Below, piece by piece: positions 28,895 to 42,070 of a DNA stretch of 64,000 bases. Positions within the stretch are counted from its first letter, which is position 1. Each line of letters starts with the position of its first letter. Location: assembly GCA_021730105.1 (NCBI GenBank), contig CP072538.1, positions 682,001 through 746,000 of the forward strand, in the 5' to 3' direction. Position numbers and translations under genes: made by a program. The notes under the pieces were generated by a model. That model worked only from the letters and a program-made list of their open reading frames with translations. It ran no database searches and was not told the DNA's origin. This stretch comes from Candidatus Ruthia sp. Plio_17_S18. GTDB lineage: Bacteria > Pseudomonadota > Gammaproteobacteria > PS1 > Pseudothioglobaceae.

Positions 28895-28971
28895 TGGTCG
28901 GGACGACAGGATTTGAACCTGTGACCACCGTACCCCCAGTGTGGTACGATATCAGGCTGTGCTACGCCCCG
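28895..28971 (-). tRNA. tRNA-Pro(GGG), with weakened D and anticodon stems
   Basis: 77 nt with encoded CCA. The acceptor stem CGGGGCG/CGTCCCG and the T arm ACAGGTTCAAATCCTGT are good, and standard spacing gives loop CTGGGGG, anticodon GGG. But the anticodon stem CCACA/TACGG has two mismatches, the D stem GCAC/TCGT has two mismatches, and the D loop AGCCTGATA lacks the second G of the GG pair. An alternative 6-bp hairpin CGTACC/GGTACG competes. Its first 10 bases overlap the end of moeB. It could be a failing gene; proline CCC codons could be read by tRNA-Pro(UGG). Confidence 0.75.
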
Positions 28972-29708
28972 TGCGCACAGATTTTACAAGACTCATCTTT
29001 GTTTATTTTAATTTTTCTAAAAGAAAGGTCTAGCGCATCAATTAGCATTAATTTTCCCACTAATTGCTCGCCCAAATTTAAAAGGGCTTTGATGGCTTGT
29101 AAAGCTTGCAACGAGCCCATCATGCCTGCAACGGGTGATAGTATGCCATTGCTGGTACAATTCTCGTCAGAATTTCCTTCAACTGAATACAAACATTGGT
29201 AGCAAGGCTGTGTTTTCTCGTATCCTTTAAATACAGATAATTGTCCTTCAAAGCGGATAACTGCTGCTGATACTAGCGGTGTTTTTTGCACAACGCAAGC
29301 CTTATTAACTTTAAAACGAGTGTCAAAATTATCCGTGCCATCTAAAATCACATCGGCTTTAGCCACCCAACAATTAAGATTATCTTGATCTAGTTTTTCA
29401 ATCGTAGTGACTTTTATGCTGGGGTTAATAGCAAGCATTTTATCTTGGGCAGAATCGACTTTTTTTCTACCAATATCATCTGTAAAGTGGATTATTTGCC
29501 GTTGCAAATTTGACAATTCAACTTCATCAAAATCAGAAATGATTAAGTGGCCAATACCAGCAGCAGCTAAATACAAGGCACTAGGCGAGCCCAAGCCACC
29601 CATACCAATTAACAATAAAGTGGCGTCTTTAAGGGATTGCTGCCCTGCAATGCTGATTTGTGGTAGTAGTATTTGGCGAGAATATCTAAGCAGTTCTTGG
29701 TCGTTCAT
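28962..29708 (-). CDS. moeB: MoeB/ThiF-family adenylyltransferase
   Basis: 248 residues. N-terminal RYSRQILLPQISIAGQQSL, the ATP-binding motif LLIGMGGLGSPSALYLAAAG, DGTDNFDTR, and paired zinc-site cysteines CYQC and CKIC near the end. Activates the C-terminal glycine of a ubiquitin-like sulfur carrier (MoaD or ThiS) by adenylation. The stop codon TAG (28962-28964) lies within the 5' part of tRNA-Pro. Whether it serves molybdopterin or thiamine cannot be decided here; thiO in this window suggests thiamine synthesis exists. Confidence 0.9.
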   Translation of the reverse strand: MNDQELLRYSRQILLPQISIAGQQSLKDATLLLIGMGGLGSPSALYLAAAGIGHLIISDFDEVELSNLQRQIIHFTDDIGRKKVDSAQDKMLAINPSIKVTTIEKLDQDNLNCWVAKADVILDGTDNFDTRFKVNKACVVQKTPLVSAAVIRFEGQLSVFKGYEKTQPCYQCLYSVEGNSDENCTSNGILSPVAGMMGSLQALQAIKALLNLGEQLVGKLMLIDALDLSFRKIKINKDESCKICAHGA

Positions 29709-30196
29709 TGGTTAAAGTATTTGGCTAGTTTAGGTGCGATTAGCATTTCGCAATAAGGTTGTGATGAATTGTCATTAAAATAGTTTTGATGGTAATTTTC
29801 AGCAGGATAAAACACATCCAATTTTGCAACCTGCGTTACAATTTTGTCACTCATTTGGTTAATCATATCAATTGCTTGTGATTGTTGCTCGTCATTGGTA
29901 TAAAAAATAGCAGAACGATACTGCGTACCATAGTCATTACCTTGTTGATTTGGTGTGGTCGGGTCGTGCGTTTCAAAAAAAACGTTTAATAATGTCTTAA
30001 AAGATACTTTTGACTCATCAAACTCAATTTTAACCACCTCAGCATGCCCAGTTGCACCTGTACAAATATCTTGATAAGTGGGTTCAACAATATTGCCATT
30101 GCAATAACCAGAGGTGAGCTTAACAACCCCTTCAATGCGTTGAAAAATTGCTTCAACACACCAAAAACATCCACCAGCAAAGTAGGTTATTTGCAT
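29705..30196 (-). CDS. msrA: Peptide methionine sulfoxide reductase MsrA
   Basis: 163 residues. GGCFWCVEAIFQRIEGV carries the catalytic Cys (GCFWC), GATGHAEVVKIEFDE and HDPTTPNQQGNDYGTQYRSA are family motifs. Repairs S-oxidised methionine. No C-terminal resolving-cysteine repeats beyond C in QPYCEMLIAP. Overlaps the moeB ATG by 4 bp and is the upstream gene of the pair. Confidence 0.95.
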   Translation of the reverse strand: MQITYFAGGCFWCVEAIFQRIEGVVKLTSGYCNGNIVEPTYQDICTGATGHAEVVKIEFDESKVSFKTLLNVFFETHDPTTPNQQGNDYGTQYRSAIFYTNDEQQSQAIDMINQMSDKIVTQVAKLDVFYPAENYHQNYFNDNSSQPYCEMLIAPKLAKYFNQ

Positions 30197-30354
30197 GTAT
30201 GATTGTCCACTAATGAATTAAAGTATTAGTATAACTGATTAGCAGTGATAAGATTATCTCGCAACTAAAATCTTTTGCAACTGAGCAAAGGCGAAAAACC
30301 AATGAGTGGTTTTTTAAAACTGGTAAGGGTGAGTATTCTGAGTTTGACCAATTT

Positions 30355-30945
30355 ATGGGTGTGCGTATGCCTCAAATTAGGCAAGTTGCTAAGCAGTATT
30401 TTGAAGGTATTGCTTATGCTGAAATAGACAAATTCATTCATCATCCTATTCATGAAATACGCCACTGCGGTTTGATTATATTAGTGAATAAATATCAATT
30501 GGGTGATGAAGTCTCTGTTTTTAAGCATTACCTAACAAACATCAACTCGGTTAATAATTGGGATTTTGTTGATACCATTACGCCTCATATCGTGGGAGAT
30601 TATATTTACCATCATCAAGACCAATTACTATTGTTATTTGAGTTTTCAAAATACAATGATTTATGGGAAAAACGTATTGCCATTGTCGCTACCTTTGCCT
30701 TTATTAAGCAAAGTGAATTTGAGCCCACTTTTAAAATTGCCAAAGTCTTATTGTCCGATACTCATGATTTAATTCACAAAGCTATTGGCTGGATGCTTAG
30801 AGCAGTGTACAAAAAAGACCATCAAGCAACTCCAGCTATTTTTGCAAGAAAATTACAAGCAACTACCCAGAACGACTTTAAGATATGTCATAGAGCGCGT
30901 ATGACTGACAACCAAAGATTACTTTATGTAAAAGGTAAATTTTAA
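30355..30945 (+). CDS. AlkD-like DNA alkylation repair protein, start codon uncertain
   Basis: At least 196 residues of HEAT-repeat helices in the AlkD/AlkC fold: MGVRMPQIRQVAKQY, NWDFVDTITPHIVGDYI, WEKRIAIVATFAFIKQ, HKAIGWMLRAVYKK. The family's N-terminal part (ATEQRRKTNEWFFKTGKGEY, SEFDQF) lies upstream in the same open frame from 30235, but between the in-frame TAA at 30232 and ATG 30355 there is no ATG, GTG or TTG, only CTG and ATT codons. Translation either uses a rare start or yields a protein without the first 35-40 residues. Possibly an early pseudogene. Confidence 0.7.
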   Translation: MGVRMPQIRQVAKQYFEGIAYAEIDKFIHHPIHEIRHCGLIILVNKYQLGDEVSVFKHYLTNINSVNNWDFVDTITPHIVGDYIYHHQDQLLLLFEFSKYNDLWEKRIAIVATFAFIKQSEFEPTFKIAKVLLSDTHDLIHKAIGWMLRAVYKKDHQATPAIFARKLQATTQNDFKICHRARMTDNQRLLYVKGKF

Positions 30946-31096
30946 TGTTTCAAATCAGTTTTTATGTCCCTGAAACAAAGCTATAACTTGTAAAAAATGC
31001 CATGTTTAAAGCAGGTGCTGGAAGGTTTGATGATTATGAAAATTGTGCTTGGCAAACGATTGGGAACTTGGACAAACTTGGAACAGTTACAAAATA
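30945..31096 (+). pseudogene. NIF3-like small protein, 5' fragment
   Basis: ATG 30945 overlaps the AlkD-like gene's stop (TAATG). It reads MFQISFYVPETKL, TAA at 30984, then LVKNAMFKAGAGRFDDYENC and AWQTIGNLDKLGTV in the same frame, ending in a stop near 31094. This matches the first half of the roughly 100-residue YqfO/NIF3-like family. The second half is absent and sequence of a membrane transporter follows directly. Confidence 0.75.
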
Positions 31097-32037
31097 GATT
31101 CTCATCCAATAACTCAGCATTGCTAACCACACTACTGGTAACGATTGTTTTAATTTTGCCACTGGGTTATATTTTATTAATAAGCACGCTGGAAATTTCT
31201 ACTTTGATACAAACTATCAATCATGATTTTGACTTTGATAAAATTACTCAAATTTTTAATCAAGCTGTTGCCAAACTTCCCTTATCAGATGCCATTAAAA
31301 GTACTTTAAGAACTGCATTAAATAACAATTTAGAGGCTTTGCTGATTGGTGTTAAAGCTTTCTCCATTGTTATACTTAAAAGTATTGTGTCGCTATCATC
31401 ACATTTTGTATTGTTTTTAATCATTGTTATTTTTACGCTTTATTACTTTTATATCGATGGCAAAAAAATTGTAAAATGCATTAAAAGTTTATTACCACTT
31501 GAAACACATTTAAACGATATTTTACTCAATCAGTTTAAAAATTTATCCATGACACTGGTAGGTAGTGTGTTTTTGATTGCACTATTACAAGGCGTGATAT
31601 TCTCAATCACGATTATAATCATTGGATTGCCTGCCCTATATTTTGGTATTGCAATGACATTGGCTAGTTTTATACCCTTATTAGGTGGTTTAATTATTTG
31701 GCTACCGTTGAGTTTGTATTTATACGCCCAAGGTTAAACCACTGATGCATTGGTTGTGGCACTTTCTGGTGCTGTTGTGATTGGCTTTATTGTTGATAAT
31801 TTATCCCGACCTAGCATCATCAAACTCTTATCTAAAAAATACAATGGCGTAAATACACTAGACCATACGCTAATCACGGTGCTATCTACCTTAGCTGGTA
31901 TTAGCATGTTAGGTTTGTTTATTGGCCCTATTATTGCTGCGATGGCCGTTAGTATTTTTGATATTTACAGCATCACATATAATAAAGATAGATTTGACTC
32001 ATACGCATGCTTACCAAGAATGGCTCATTATATTTGA
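31060..32037 (+). pseudogene. AI-2E family transporter, N-terminally truncated with in-frame stop
   Basis: Hydrophobic frame with about six membrane segments (LLTTLLVTIVLILPLGYILL; ALYFGIAMTLASFIPLLGGL; LSTLAGISMLGLFIGPIIAA), typical of the AI-2E/PerM family. The in-frame TAA at 31735-31737 separates ...LYLYAQG from TTDALVVALSGAVVIG, the rest of the conserved last third. The first membrane segment is lost where the gene joins the NIF3-like relic. Family members are exporters or permeases of uncertain substrate. An ATG at 30997 gives a chimeric start only. Confidence 0.85.
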
Positions 32038-32071
32038 CTATAATAGTGGGTTTTAACCAAGCGCTATAACC

Positions 32072-32542
32072 ATGCTCAAAAGACTTGTTGAATTTTTAAA
32101 AAATAATCATCCTGATGCCAATATTGAAGAATATTTAGATGCAAAATATATCCAACTTAACAACCCCCAACTGAAGCAAATTGCCAATGCACTTCAAAGT
32201 GGCGAATTAAACACAACTCCTGCATCAAACTGCAGTGCAAGTCACTTTATTTTTCATTTTGGCTCAACCCTTGTTTTGCTACAAAAAGATACAACAAACT
32301 CAGACGCTATCTATCAAGCAGAACTCGCTTGGGAGACTGACTTTTTATCAGTTAGGTCTGTTAGAGACAAAGCCAAAGGTTTTTATTTTATTAATTTTGC
32401 ATTTGATGATGATTACAACACAACCTTGCAAGAGACAAAAAAAACCATCAAAGGTCATGTGAGCAATGTGACTAAAAATCAAGAAATTATTGACAAGATA
32501 ATGCCGGTATTAAAGGGTTTTATGTCAGCTATTACGGATTAA
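32072..32542 (+). CDS. Conserved-looking protein of unknown function
   Basis: 156 residues, acidic, no signal peptide or membrane segment. N-terminal helix MLKRLVEFLKNNHPDANIEE, then a mixed domain with SHFIFHFGSTLVLLQKD and a helical C-terminus. I do not recognise the family. It has an intact frame between the transporter relic and ihfA (convergent), with its own short upstream region. Single cysteine at NCSASH. Confidence 0.6.
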   Translation: MLKRLVEFLKNNHPDANIEEYLDAKYIQLNNPQLKQIANALQSGELNTTPASNCSASHFIFHFGSTLVLLQKDTTNSDAIYQAELAWETDFLSVRSVRDKAKGFYFINFAFDDDYNTTLQETKKTIKGHVSNVTKNQEIIDKIMPVLKGFMSAITD

Positions 32543-32622
32543 CAAGCAGCTCTAAATAGTCTTGAATAATATTGATGAGTTCTTAGCGCTGTAACTTGCA
32601 CTCTTTAAGATGTGCCTTACTA

Positions 32623-32909
32623 TTATTTGCCTTTTTGAGTGGCTGATTTAAGCTTTGGTCCTGATTTAAACACCACCACTTTTCTAGCTGAAATTTCAAC
32701 CACTTCACCAGTCTTAGGGTTTCTACCTGGTCTGGCAGATTTCTCTCTAATCACAAAGTTACCAAAGCTAGACAATTTTACTGGCTCTCCAGAGGCTAGC
32801 GTTTGTTTGATTTGGTCAAAAAAATCATGAGTAATTACCAATGCTTGAACATGGGTTATGCTCATGCTTTTTACCAATGCGCTGGCAATGTCTTTTTTAG
32901 TAATGGACA

Positions 32910-32910
<1 letters not shown>
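32623..32910 (-). CDS. ihfA: Integration host factor alpha subunit
   Basis: 95 residues. HU/IHF fold with the DNA-intercalating beta-arm sequence GRNPKTGEVVEISARKVVVF, and ITKKDIASALV at the N-terminus. Its position right after pheT (1-bp overlap) is the classical place of ihfA. No ihfB lies in the window. Bends DNA in regulation and replication. Confidence 0.93.
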
Positions 32911-36746
<3,836 letters not shown>

Positions 36747-36748
36747 AC

Positions 36749-37102
36749 CTATAAAGCCTGTTTTGCCTGATCTGCAAATTTTGCAAATGCCGCTTTATCA
36801 AAAATAGCAATGTCTGATAAAACCTTGCGATCAATTTCAATACCTGCTTTGCTCATACCATCAATCATTCTTGAATAGCTTAAACCGTTATTACGTGCCT
36901 CAGCATTAATACGTACAATCCAAAGCCTGCGAAATTGACGACGTCTTTGACGGCGATCACGATACGCGTACTGCCCTGCTTTAATAACTGCTTGTTTAGC
37001 AACGCGATATACTTTAGATCTTGCGCCATAATAACCCTTGGCTTTCTTTAAAATTTTCTTATGTTTATCGTGCGCTTGCACACCTCTTGATACTCTTGCC
37101 AT
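36749..37102 (-). CDS. rplT: 50S ribosomal protein L20
   Basis: 117 residues, exact family length. [20 protein letters not shown] at the start, [20 protein letters not shown] in the middle. Binds 23S rRNA early in assembly; in enterics it also represses this operon at rpmI. Confidence 0.98.
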   Translation of the reverse strand: MARVSRGVQAHDKHKKILKKAKGYYGARSKVYRVAKQAVIKAGQYAYRDRRQRRRQFRRLWIVRINAEARNNGLSYSRMIDGMSKAGIEIDRKVLSDIAIFDKAAFAKFADQAKQAL

Positions 37103-37119
37103 TTTCTTATACTCCTAAA

Positions 37120-37317
37120 TTAACTATACGGTAACATTTTACGAACCATTGGTACATCGGCTTTCTCAACCGTGTCTGGTGCGCGCAAACTGCGTTTTCT
37201 AGAAGTACTCTTCTTGGTCAGAATATGACGTAGGTGAGAGTGTTTACATTTATAACCACCACTGGCAGTTTTTTTGAAGCGCTTTGCAGCCCCTCTATTG
37301 GCTTTTAACTTTGGCAT
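37120..37317 (-). CDS. rpmI: 50S ribosomal protein L35
   Basis: 65 residues from ATG 37317 ([14 protein letters not shown]; an ATG one codon earlier is in frame). [20 protein letters not shown] and the C-terminus VRKMLPYS fit L35. Preceded by GGAG. Between infC and rplT as usual. Confidence 0.97.
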   Translation of the reverse strand: MPKLKANRGAAKRFKKTASGGYKCKHSHLRHILTKKSTSRKRSLRAPDTVEKADVPMVRKMLPYS

Positions 37318-37357
37318 CATTTACTCCTTTTATTGCCCCTATCAGGCTTTTTAAGTC

Positions 37358-37891
37358 TTACTTTTTCTTTGATGTGGGTGCCAGTATCATGCCTAGCTGA
37401 CGACCATCTAATTTTGCCTTTTGTTCTACATTGGCAAATTCTTCTGTGTCCTTTTCAATCCTGTCTAGCATTTCCATGCCCAGCTCCTTGTGTTGCATTT
37501 CACGACCACGGAACCAAATACTAACTTTAACCTTGTCACCATTGTCTAAAAATTTCACCAAATTCTTAAATTTAATTTGATAATCGCCCTCTTCAGTGCC
37601 TGGACGATACTTAATGGTTTTAACTGTGTTTCTTTTTTGTTTCTTTTTGGCTTCTTTCTTTTGTTGCTTTAATGCATAAAGAAACTTGCCAAAATCCATA
37701 ATCTTGCAAACAGGTGGCTGAGCATTAGGGGAAACCTCTACTAAATCTAGCCCGGCCTGCGTTGCTTTTTGCTTTGCAATATCGGTATCAACAATACCAA
37801 GTTGCTCGCCTTTAGCGTCAATCAATCGAACTTCTGCCACTCTAATGATGTCATTAATTCGAGTTTTTACTTTATTTATTTTTTTAATCAT
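37358..37891 (-). CDS. infC: Translation initiation factor IF-3
   Basis: 177 residues counted from ATG 37891. [15 protein letters not shown], the linker [20 protein letters not shown], then the C-domain [20 protein letters not shown] and [15 protein letters not shown]. The first two codons are ATG ATT. The Shine-Dalgarno AGGAG (37894-37898) is only 2 nt from the ATG but 5 nt from the ATT, so translation may really start at the AUU (37888), as in enterobacterial infC where AUU allows IF-3 to limit its own synthesis. Overlaps the thrS stop. Confidence 0.96.
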   Translation of the reverse strand: MIKKINKVKTRINDIIRVAEVRLIDAKGEQLGIVDTDIAKQKATQAGLDLVEVSPNAQPPVCKIMDFGKFLYALKQQKKEAKKKQKRNTVKTIKYRPGTEEGDYQIKFKNLVKFLDNGDKVKVSIWFRGREMQHKELGMEMLDRIEKDTEEFANVEQKAKLDGRQLGMILAPTSKKK

Positions 37892-37898
37892 GTCTCCT
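37886..37898 (-). promoter_or_regulatory. infC initiation site with probable AUU start
   Basis: On the - strand the order is AGGAG, AC, ATG, ATT. The thrS stop TGA is formed inside ATGATT. Spacing favours ATT as the initiator, with one-base overlap to the TGA. This is inferred from spacing only. Confidence 0.5.
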
Positions 37899-39783
37899 GG
37901 TTGGCCTTTTCTACAAATGCCTCAATACTCATTGCACCTAAATCTTCACCGCCACGTTGTAGCACTGAAATTTGACCACTTTCCATCTCACGATCACCCA
38001 CAATTAAAATGTATGGATAACGTTGTAATGAATGCTCGCGTATTTTAAAGCCTATCTTCTCATTCCGCAAGTCCGAAATGACCCTAAGTCCTTGTTTTTT
38101 TAACTTTTTAGTTGTATCGATAACACAATCTGTTTGTTTTTCATAAATATTAATAATAACTGCTTGAATGGGTGCTAACCAACAAGGGTACGCACCTTCG
38201 TAATGTTCAATTAAAATACCCACAAATCGCTCTAGCGAACCCAAAATTGCACGGTGCAACATGACAGGGGTTTGCTTTACACTATTTTCATCAATAAATT
38301 GCGCACCTAGTCGCTCTGGCATAGAAAAATCAACCTGCAATGTACCACACTGCCACTGCCGATCTAGACAATCTTTTAATACAAATTCAATTTTAGGCCC
38401 GTAGAATGCACCTTCACCTTCTTGCAATTCCCATTTAATGCCTTTGGCATCAAGTGCTTCTGCTAATGCCGCTTCGGCTTTATCCCATACCTCGTCTGAA
38501 CCTACACGACTTTCTGGACGAGTTGAAAGTTTGATACCAACGTTATCAAAGCCAAAATGCTTATACACAACAAAAGTCAAATCAATAAAGGTTGAAACCT
38601 CATCTTGAATTTGCTCAGGCGTACAAAAAATATGACCGTCATCTTGTACAAAATTACGCACACGCATAATACCGTGCAACGTACCTGAAGGTTCATTACG
38701 ATGGCACGAGCCAAACTCTGCCAAGCGTAGTGGTAAATCACGATAAGATTTTAAACCTTGGTTATAAATTTGGATATGTGCAGGACAATTCATGGGTTTC
38801 ACTACATAATCACGATTTTCAGAACTGGTGGTAAACATAGCGTCGCTAAATTTATCCCAATGGCCTGATTTTTCCCAAAGGCTTTGATCAATTAATTGTG
38901 GTGTATGCACTTCTTGATAACCATTTTCTTTGAAAATATCACGCATAGTTTGTTCAACCAATTGGTATAATGTCCAGCCTTTAGCATGCCAAAATATCAT
39001 ACCTGGTGCTTCTTCTTGCATGTGAAACAAGTTTTGAATTTTGCCAATTTTACGATGGTCGCGCTTTGAGACTTCTTCTAGTCTGTGTAAATGCGTTTCT
39101 AAATCTTGCTTGGTCGCCCAAGCTGTGCCATGCACACGTTGTAACATTTCATTATTAGAGTCACCACGCCAGTAAGCACCTGCCAATTTCATTAATTTAA
39201 AGGCTTTTAACTTAGCAGTCGAAGGTACATGTGGTCCACGGCAAAGATCAATAAAATCCCCTTGCTTGTACAAAGATAATGTTTGATCCACAGGAATTGA
39301 TTCAATAATTTCAGCCTTATAATACTCGCCTTTATCTTTAAAAAATGCCACAGCTTCATCACGACCAATCTCAAATCTTTCAATCTTAAGATTTTGCTTA
39401 ACCAATTTGTGCATATTTTTTTCAATTTTGGCTAAATCAACCTCTGAAAAGCCATCTGAATACGAAAAATCATAATAAAAACCATTGTCAATCACAGGGC
39501 CAATTGTCACTTGTGCCTTTGGATAAAGCATTTGCGTGGCTTGTGCCAATAAGTGCGCTGTAGAATGGCGAATAATCTCAAGCCCTTTATCATCACTCGC
39601 TGTAATAATCGCAAGATTAGCATCTACCTTGATTAAAAACGAAGTATCAACCAACGTACCATCAACCTCACCAGCCAATGCCGCTTTAGCCAAGCCCGAG
39701 CCAATAGACTTTGCCACTTGAGCAACGCTAAGCGCTTGCTCAAATGTTTTTTGGGTTCCGTCTGGCAGGGTAATAATCGGCAT
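37888..39783 (-). CDS. thrS: Threonyl-tRNA synthetase
   Basis: 631 residues. N-terminal TGS domain ([20 protein letters not shown]), editing domain with [11 protein letters not shown], class II core with [20 protein letters not shown], and a C-terminal anticodon-binding domain ([18 protein letters not shown] region). Zinc-binding Cys/His of the core are visible ([17 protein letters not shown]). First gene of thrS-infC-rpmI-rplT-lipoprotein-pheS-pheT-ihfA. Confidence 0.98.
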   Translation of the reverse strand: MPIITLPDGTQKTFEQALSVAQVAKSIGSGLAKAALAGEVDGTLVDTSFLIKVDANLAIITASDDKGLEIIRHSTAHLLAQATQMLYPKAQVTIGPVIDNGFYYDFSYSDGFSEVDLAKIEKNMHKLVKQNLKIERFEIGRDEAVAFFKDKGEYYKAEIIESIPVDQTLSLYKQGDFIDLCRGPHVPSTAKLKAFKLMKLAGAYWRGDSNNEMLQRVHGTAWATKQDLETHLHRLEEVSKRDHRKIGKIQNLFHMQEEAPGMIFWHAKGWTLYQLVEQTMRDIFKENGYQEVHTPQLIDQSLWEKSGHWDKFSDAMFTTSSENRDYVVKPMNCPAHIQIYNQGLKSYRDLPLRLAEFGSCHRNEPSGTLHGIMRVRNFVQDDGHIFCTPEQIQDEVSTFIDLTFVVYKHFGFDNVGIKLSTRPESRVGSDEVWDKAEAALAEALDAKGIKWELQEGEGAFYGPKIEFVLKDCLDRQWQCGTLQVDFSMPERLGAQFIDENSVKQTPVMLHRAILGSLERFVGILIEHYEGAYPCWLAPIQAVIINIYEKQTDCVIDTTKKLKKQGLRVISDLRNEKIGFKIREHSLQRYPYILIVGDREMESGQISVLQRGGEDLGAMSIEAFVEKANQET

Positions 39784-39831
39784 TACAAGAATATAAAAAT
39801 AAAAAGGCTGTATTTTACCTTGATAATATGT

Positions 39832-41529
39832 TTATTTTAAAGCGTTTATTTGCTCAACCATTAATTGCAATGAAATACTACCTCGCCATTCATTAATGGA
39901 TAGTTTGTAGGCAATTTGCACTTTCGTATTCTTAATAGGTGCTTGAAAAAATGCAATGCCATCATATACAGTGTTATTGTCCATAAGTTTTAGACGACAT
40001 TTTAAGTGTTTTTCACCAACCACTCTTTGCTCAACCAACTCAAACTCACCATAAAAAATTGGCTCGTCGAACCCATGACCCCATGGTCCAGCATCGACTA
40101 ATAACTGAGCATTGTCTAAAGACAAATCAAATGCTGCTAATTCGCCATCAGTTAATAATTCAACTTTGGGCATTTGATTGTCTAAATGGGTTTGAATAGC
40201 ATTTGCAAAAGCTTGCTTAAAATCAGTGAAGTTTTCAGGCTTGATGCTTAATCCTGCTGCCATAGCATGACCACCAAATTTTAAAATTAAATTAGGGTTT
40301 TGTCTGTCTACTAAATCTAATAAATCTTTGATGTGTATACTGGGAATAGAACGAATAGAGCCTTTTAAGTCATTACCTGACTGGGCAAATATTGCAACCG
40401 GACAATGATAATCCTCTTTAAGTTTGCCAGCGACAATGCCGACAATACCCTCATGCCAAGATGCATCAAACAGGCTGATGGCAAATTTATCCTCTGTTAC
40501 TTCTTGTGCATCCACAATGGCTTGCGCCTCATCTTGCATACGAGTTTGCTCTTGTTTGCGCTTGTGATTAAAAACTTCTAATTCTTGAGCATAACGCCTA
40601 GCATCATTAATATCTTCAGTTAGCAAGCATTTAATGCCACGAGAAATATCACTCAAACGCCCTGCTGCATTGAGGAGTGGTGCGACTGAAAAACCTAAAT
40701 CACTAGCGCGCAAAGTTGAACTTGGTCTATTTGAGATTTCCAGTAATGCCAAAATACCTGGGGCGCATTTTTTTTGTTGGATGCGCTTAATACCTTGGTC
40801 AATCAAAATTCTATTATTTTGGTCAAGTTTTACCACATCAGCTACTGTGCCAAGTGCAACTAAATCCAGTACATGTCGCAAATCTGGTGGGGTGATTTTA
40901 TGATTGGTAAAATAATCACACTTAATCAAATGAGTTTTAAAAGCTGAAAACAAGTAAAAACACACGCCAACACCTGCTAAATTTTTGCTTAAAAATTCAC
41001 AACCTTTAAGATTAGGGTTGATAATGGCATCTGCTTCAGGAAGAGTGTTACTAGGCAAATGATGATCAGTAATAATTACCTGAATATTTGATGATTTTGC
41101 CAGTTTTACTCCGTCAAAACTTGAAATGCCATTGTCAACTGTAATAATCAAATCTGGTTGTTTTTCTTGAATGGCTAATTTTACAATTTGTTCACTCAAA
41201 CCATAGCCATGCTCAAAACGATTAGGTACTGAGAAATCAACAAATTTTGCCCCCATCATGCGTAATGACTTAACAGCCACAACAGATGCAGTTGCCCCAT
41301 CACAATCAAAATCTCCAACAATTAAAATACGTTTTTGATTAAGTAGGGCTTGTTCAAGTAAAGTAAGTGCGACATCTAGTTGGAGAAAATTAGGCTTTAA
41401 AAGATAATTAAGACTCAAAGACAAGTGCGACTCATTAATACCACGAGCAGAGTAAATTTTCTTTAAAAAAGTAGGCATATCATCTGAATATGCATCAAAT
41501 AAATCTTGGTCGATTGTTCTAGTAAGCAT
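39832..41529 (-). CDS. recJ: Single-stranded-DNA-specific exonuclease RecJ
   Basis: 565 residues. DHH phosphoesterase motifs RILIVGDFDCDGATASVVAV and TVDNGISSFDGV, ITDHHLP; DHHA1 motif LKFGGHAMAAGLSI. 5'-3' exonuclease of the RecF pathway and mismatch repair, alongside RecO. Its 5' end overlaps the preceding DUF1566 gene by 11 bp. Confidence 0.96.
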   Translation of the reverse strand: MLTRTIDQDLFDAYSDDMPTFLKKIYSARGINESHLSLSLNYLLKPNFLQLDVALTLLEQALLNQKRILIVGDFDCDGATASVVAVKSLRMMGAKFVDFSVPNRFEHGYGLSEQIVKLAIQEKQPDLIITVDNGISSFDGVKLAKSSNIQVIITDHHLPSNTLPEADAIINPNLKGCEFLSKNLAGVGVCFYLFSAFKTHLIKCDYFTNHKITPPDLRHVLDLVALGTVADVVKLDQNNRILIDQGIKRIQQKKCAPGILALLEISNRPSSTLRASDLGFSVAPLLNAAGRLSDISRGIKCLLTEDINDARRYAQELEVFNHKRKQEQTRMQDEAQAIVDAQEVTEDKFAISLFDASWHEGIVGIVAGKLKEDYHCPVAIFAQSGNDLKGSIRSIPSIHIKDLLDLVDRQNPNLILKFGGHAMAAGLSIKPENFTDFKQAFANAIQTHLDNQMPKVELLTDGELAAFDLSLDNAQLLVDAGPWGHGFDEPIFYGEFELVEQRVVGEKHLKCRLKLMDNNTVYDGIAFFQAPIKNTKVQIAYKLSINEWRGSISLQLMVEQINALK

Positions 41530-42070
41530 CGCTCACTGCTCTAATATGGGCATCAAAAGACTTGTCAGAACTTTTACTACCGCCATAGAAAAATGGCACG
41601 TCAATTGCGATATCAATACCTTGCTCATCCGAACTCCAGTAAGATTTGCGTTTGGTGTTTGGAAAAAAATCTGAATTGATGAGCAAGTCATTATCCCCAT
41701 AAATCAATAAGGTTCTGAGTTCTGACTCGCTGGGTAAACGCCAAGTGCTTTGTTTACATAACTTAGCTGTTTTTAACGCCTTAATAAACGCTTGAGTGTT
41801 GCAGTTTTGACCCCAGTGGCAATGATGACTATAGTCGCCATTATTAGTTCCTGATTTACCATCAAACCAAGTATAGGTGTTGTTCGTATCTTGCAACCCT
41901 TTATCGCTTAATTTAACCTCCCATACCAGCTTAGATTGCTGGTCAAGTACACACCGATGATTTTTAGCCTCGCTTTTAAGAATATTTCCTTGCGCTGAAA
42001 CCTTAATTAACTGCGCATTGGCAATTAAAGCGCAAGTAAAAAATGATAAAAAAATGATTATTTTATGCAT
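41519..42070 (-). CDS. Secreted DUF1566-domain protein
   Basis: 183 residues. Signal peptide (HKIIIFLSFFTCALIANA), then a DUF1566/Lcl domain: CVLDQQSKLVWEVKLSD, YTWFDGKSGTN, STWRLPSESELRTLLIYGD, and KSYWSSDEQGIDIAIDVPFF. Four cysteines (positions near 40, 83, 90, 105) may pair in the periplasm. The domain is common in exported proteins and lipoproteins of unknown role. It overlaps both thiO (8 bp) and recJ (11 bp), so translation is coupled although the functions look unrelated. Confidence 0.85.
   Translation of the reverse strand: MHKIIIFLSFFTCALIANAQLIKVSAQGNILKSEAKNHRCVLDQQSKLVWEVKLSDKGLQDTNNTYTWFDGKSGTNNGDYSHHCHWGQNCNTQAFIKALKTAKLCKQSTWRLPSESELRTLLIYGDNDLLINSDFFPNTKRKSYWSSDEQGIDIAIDVPFFYGGSKSSDKSFDAHIRAVSDAY

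Noticed and set aside
31735..31737. Recoded stop in the AI-2E transporter
   Set aside because: The codon is TAA, which is not used for selenocysteine, and the gene is also truncated at its N-terminus, so decay is the simpler reading.
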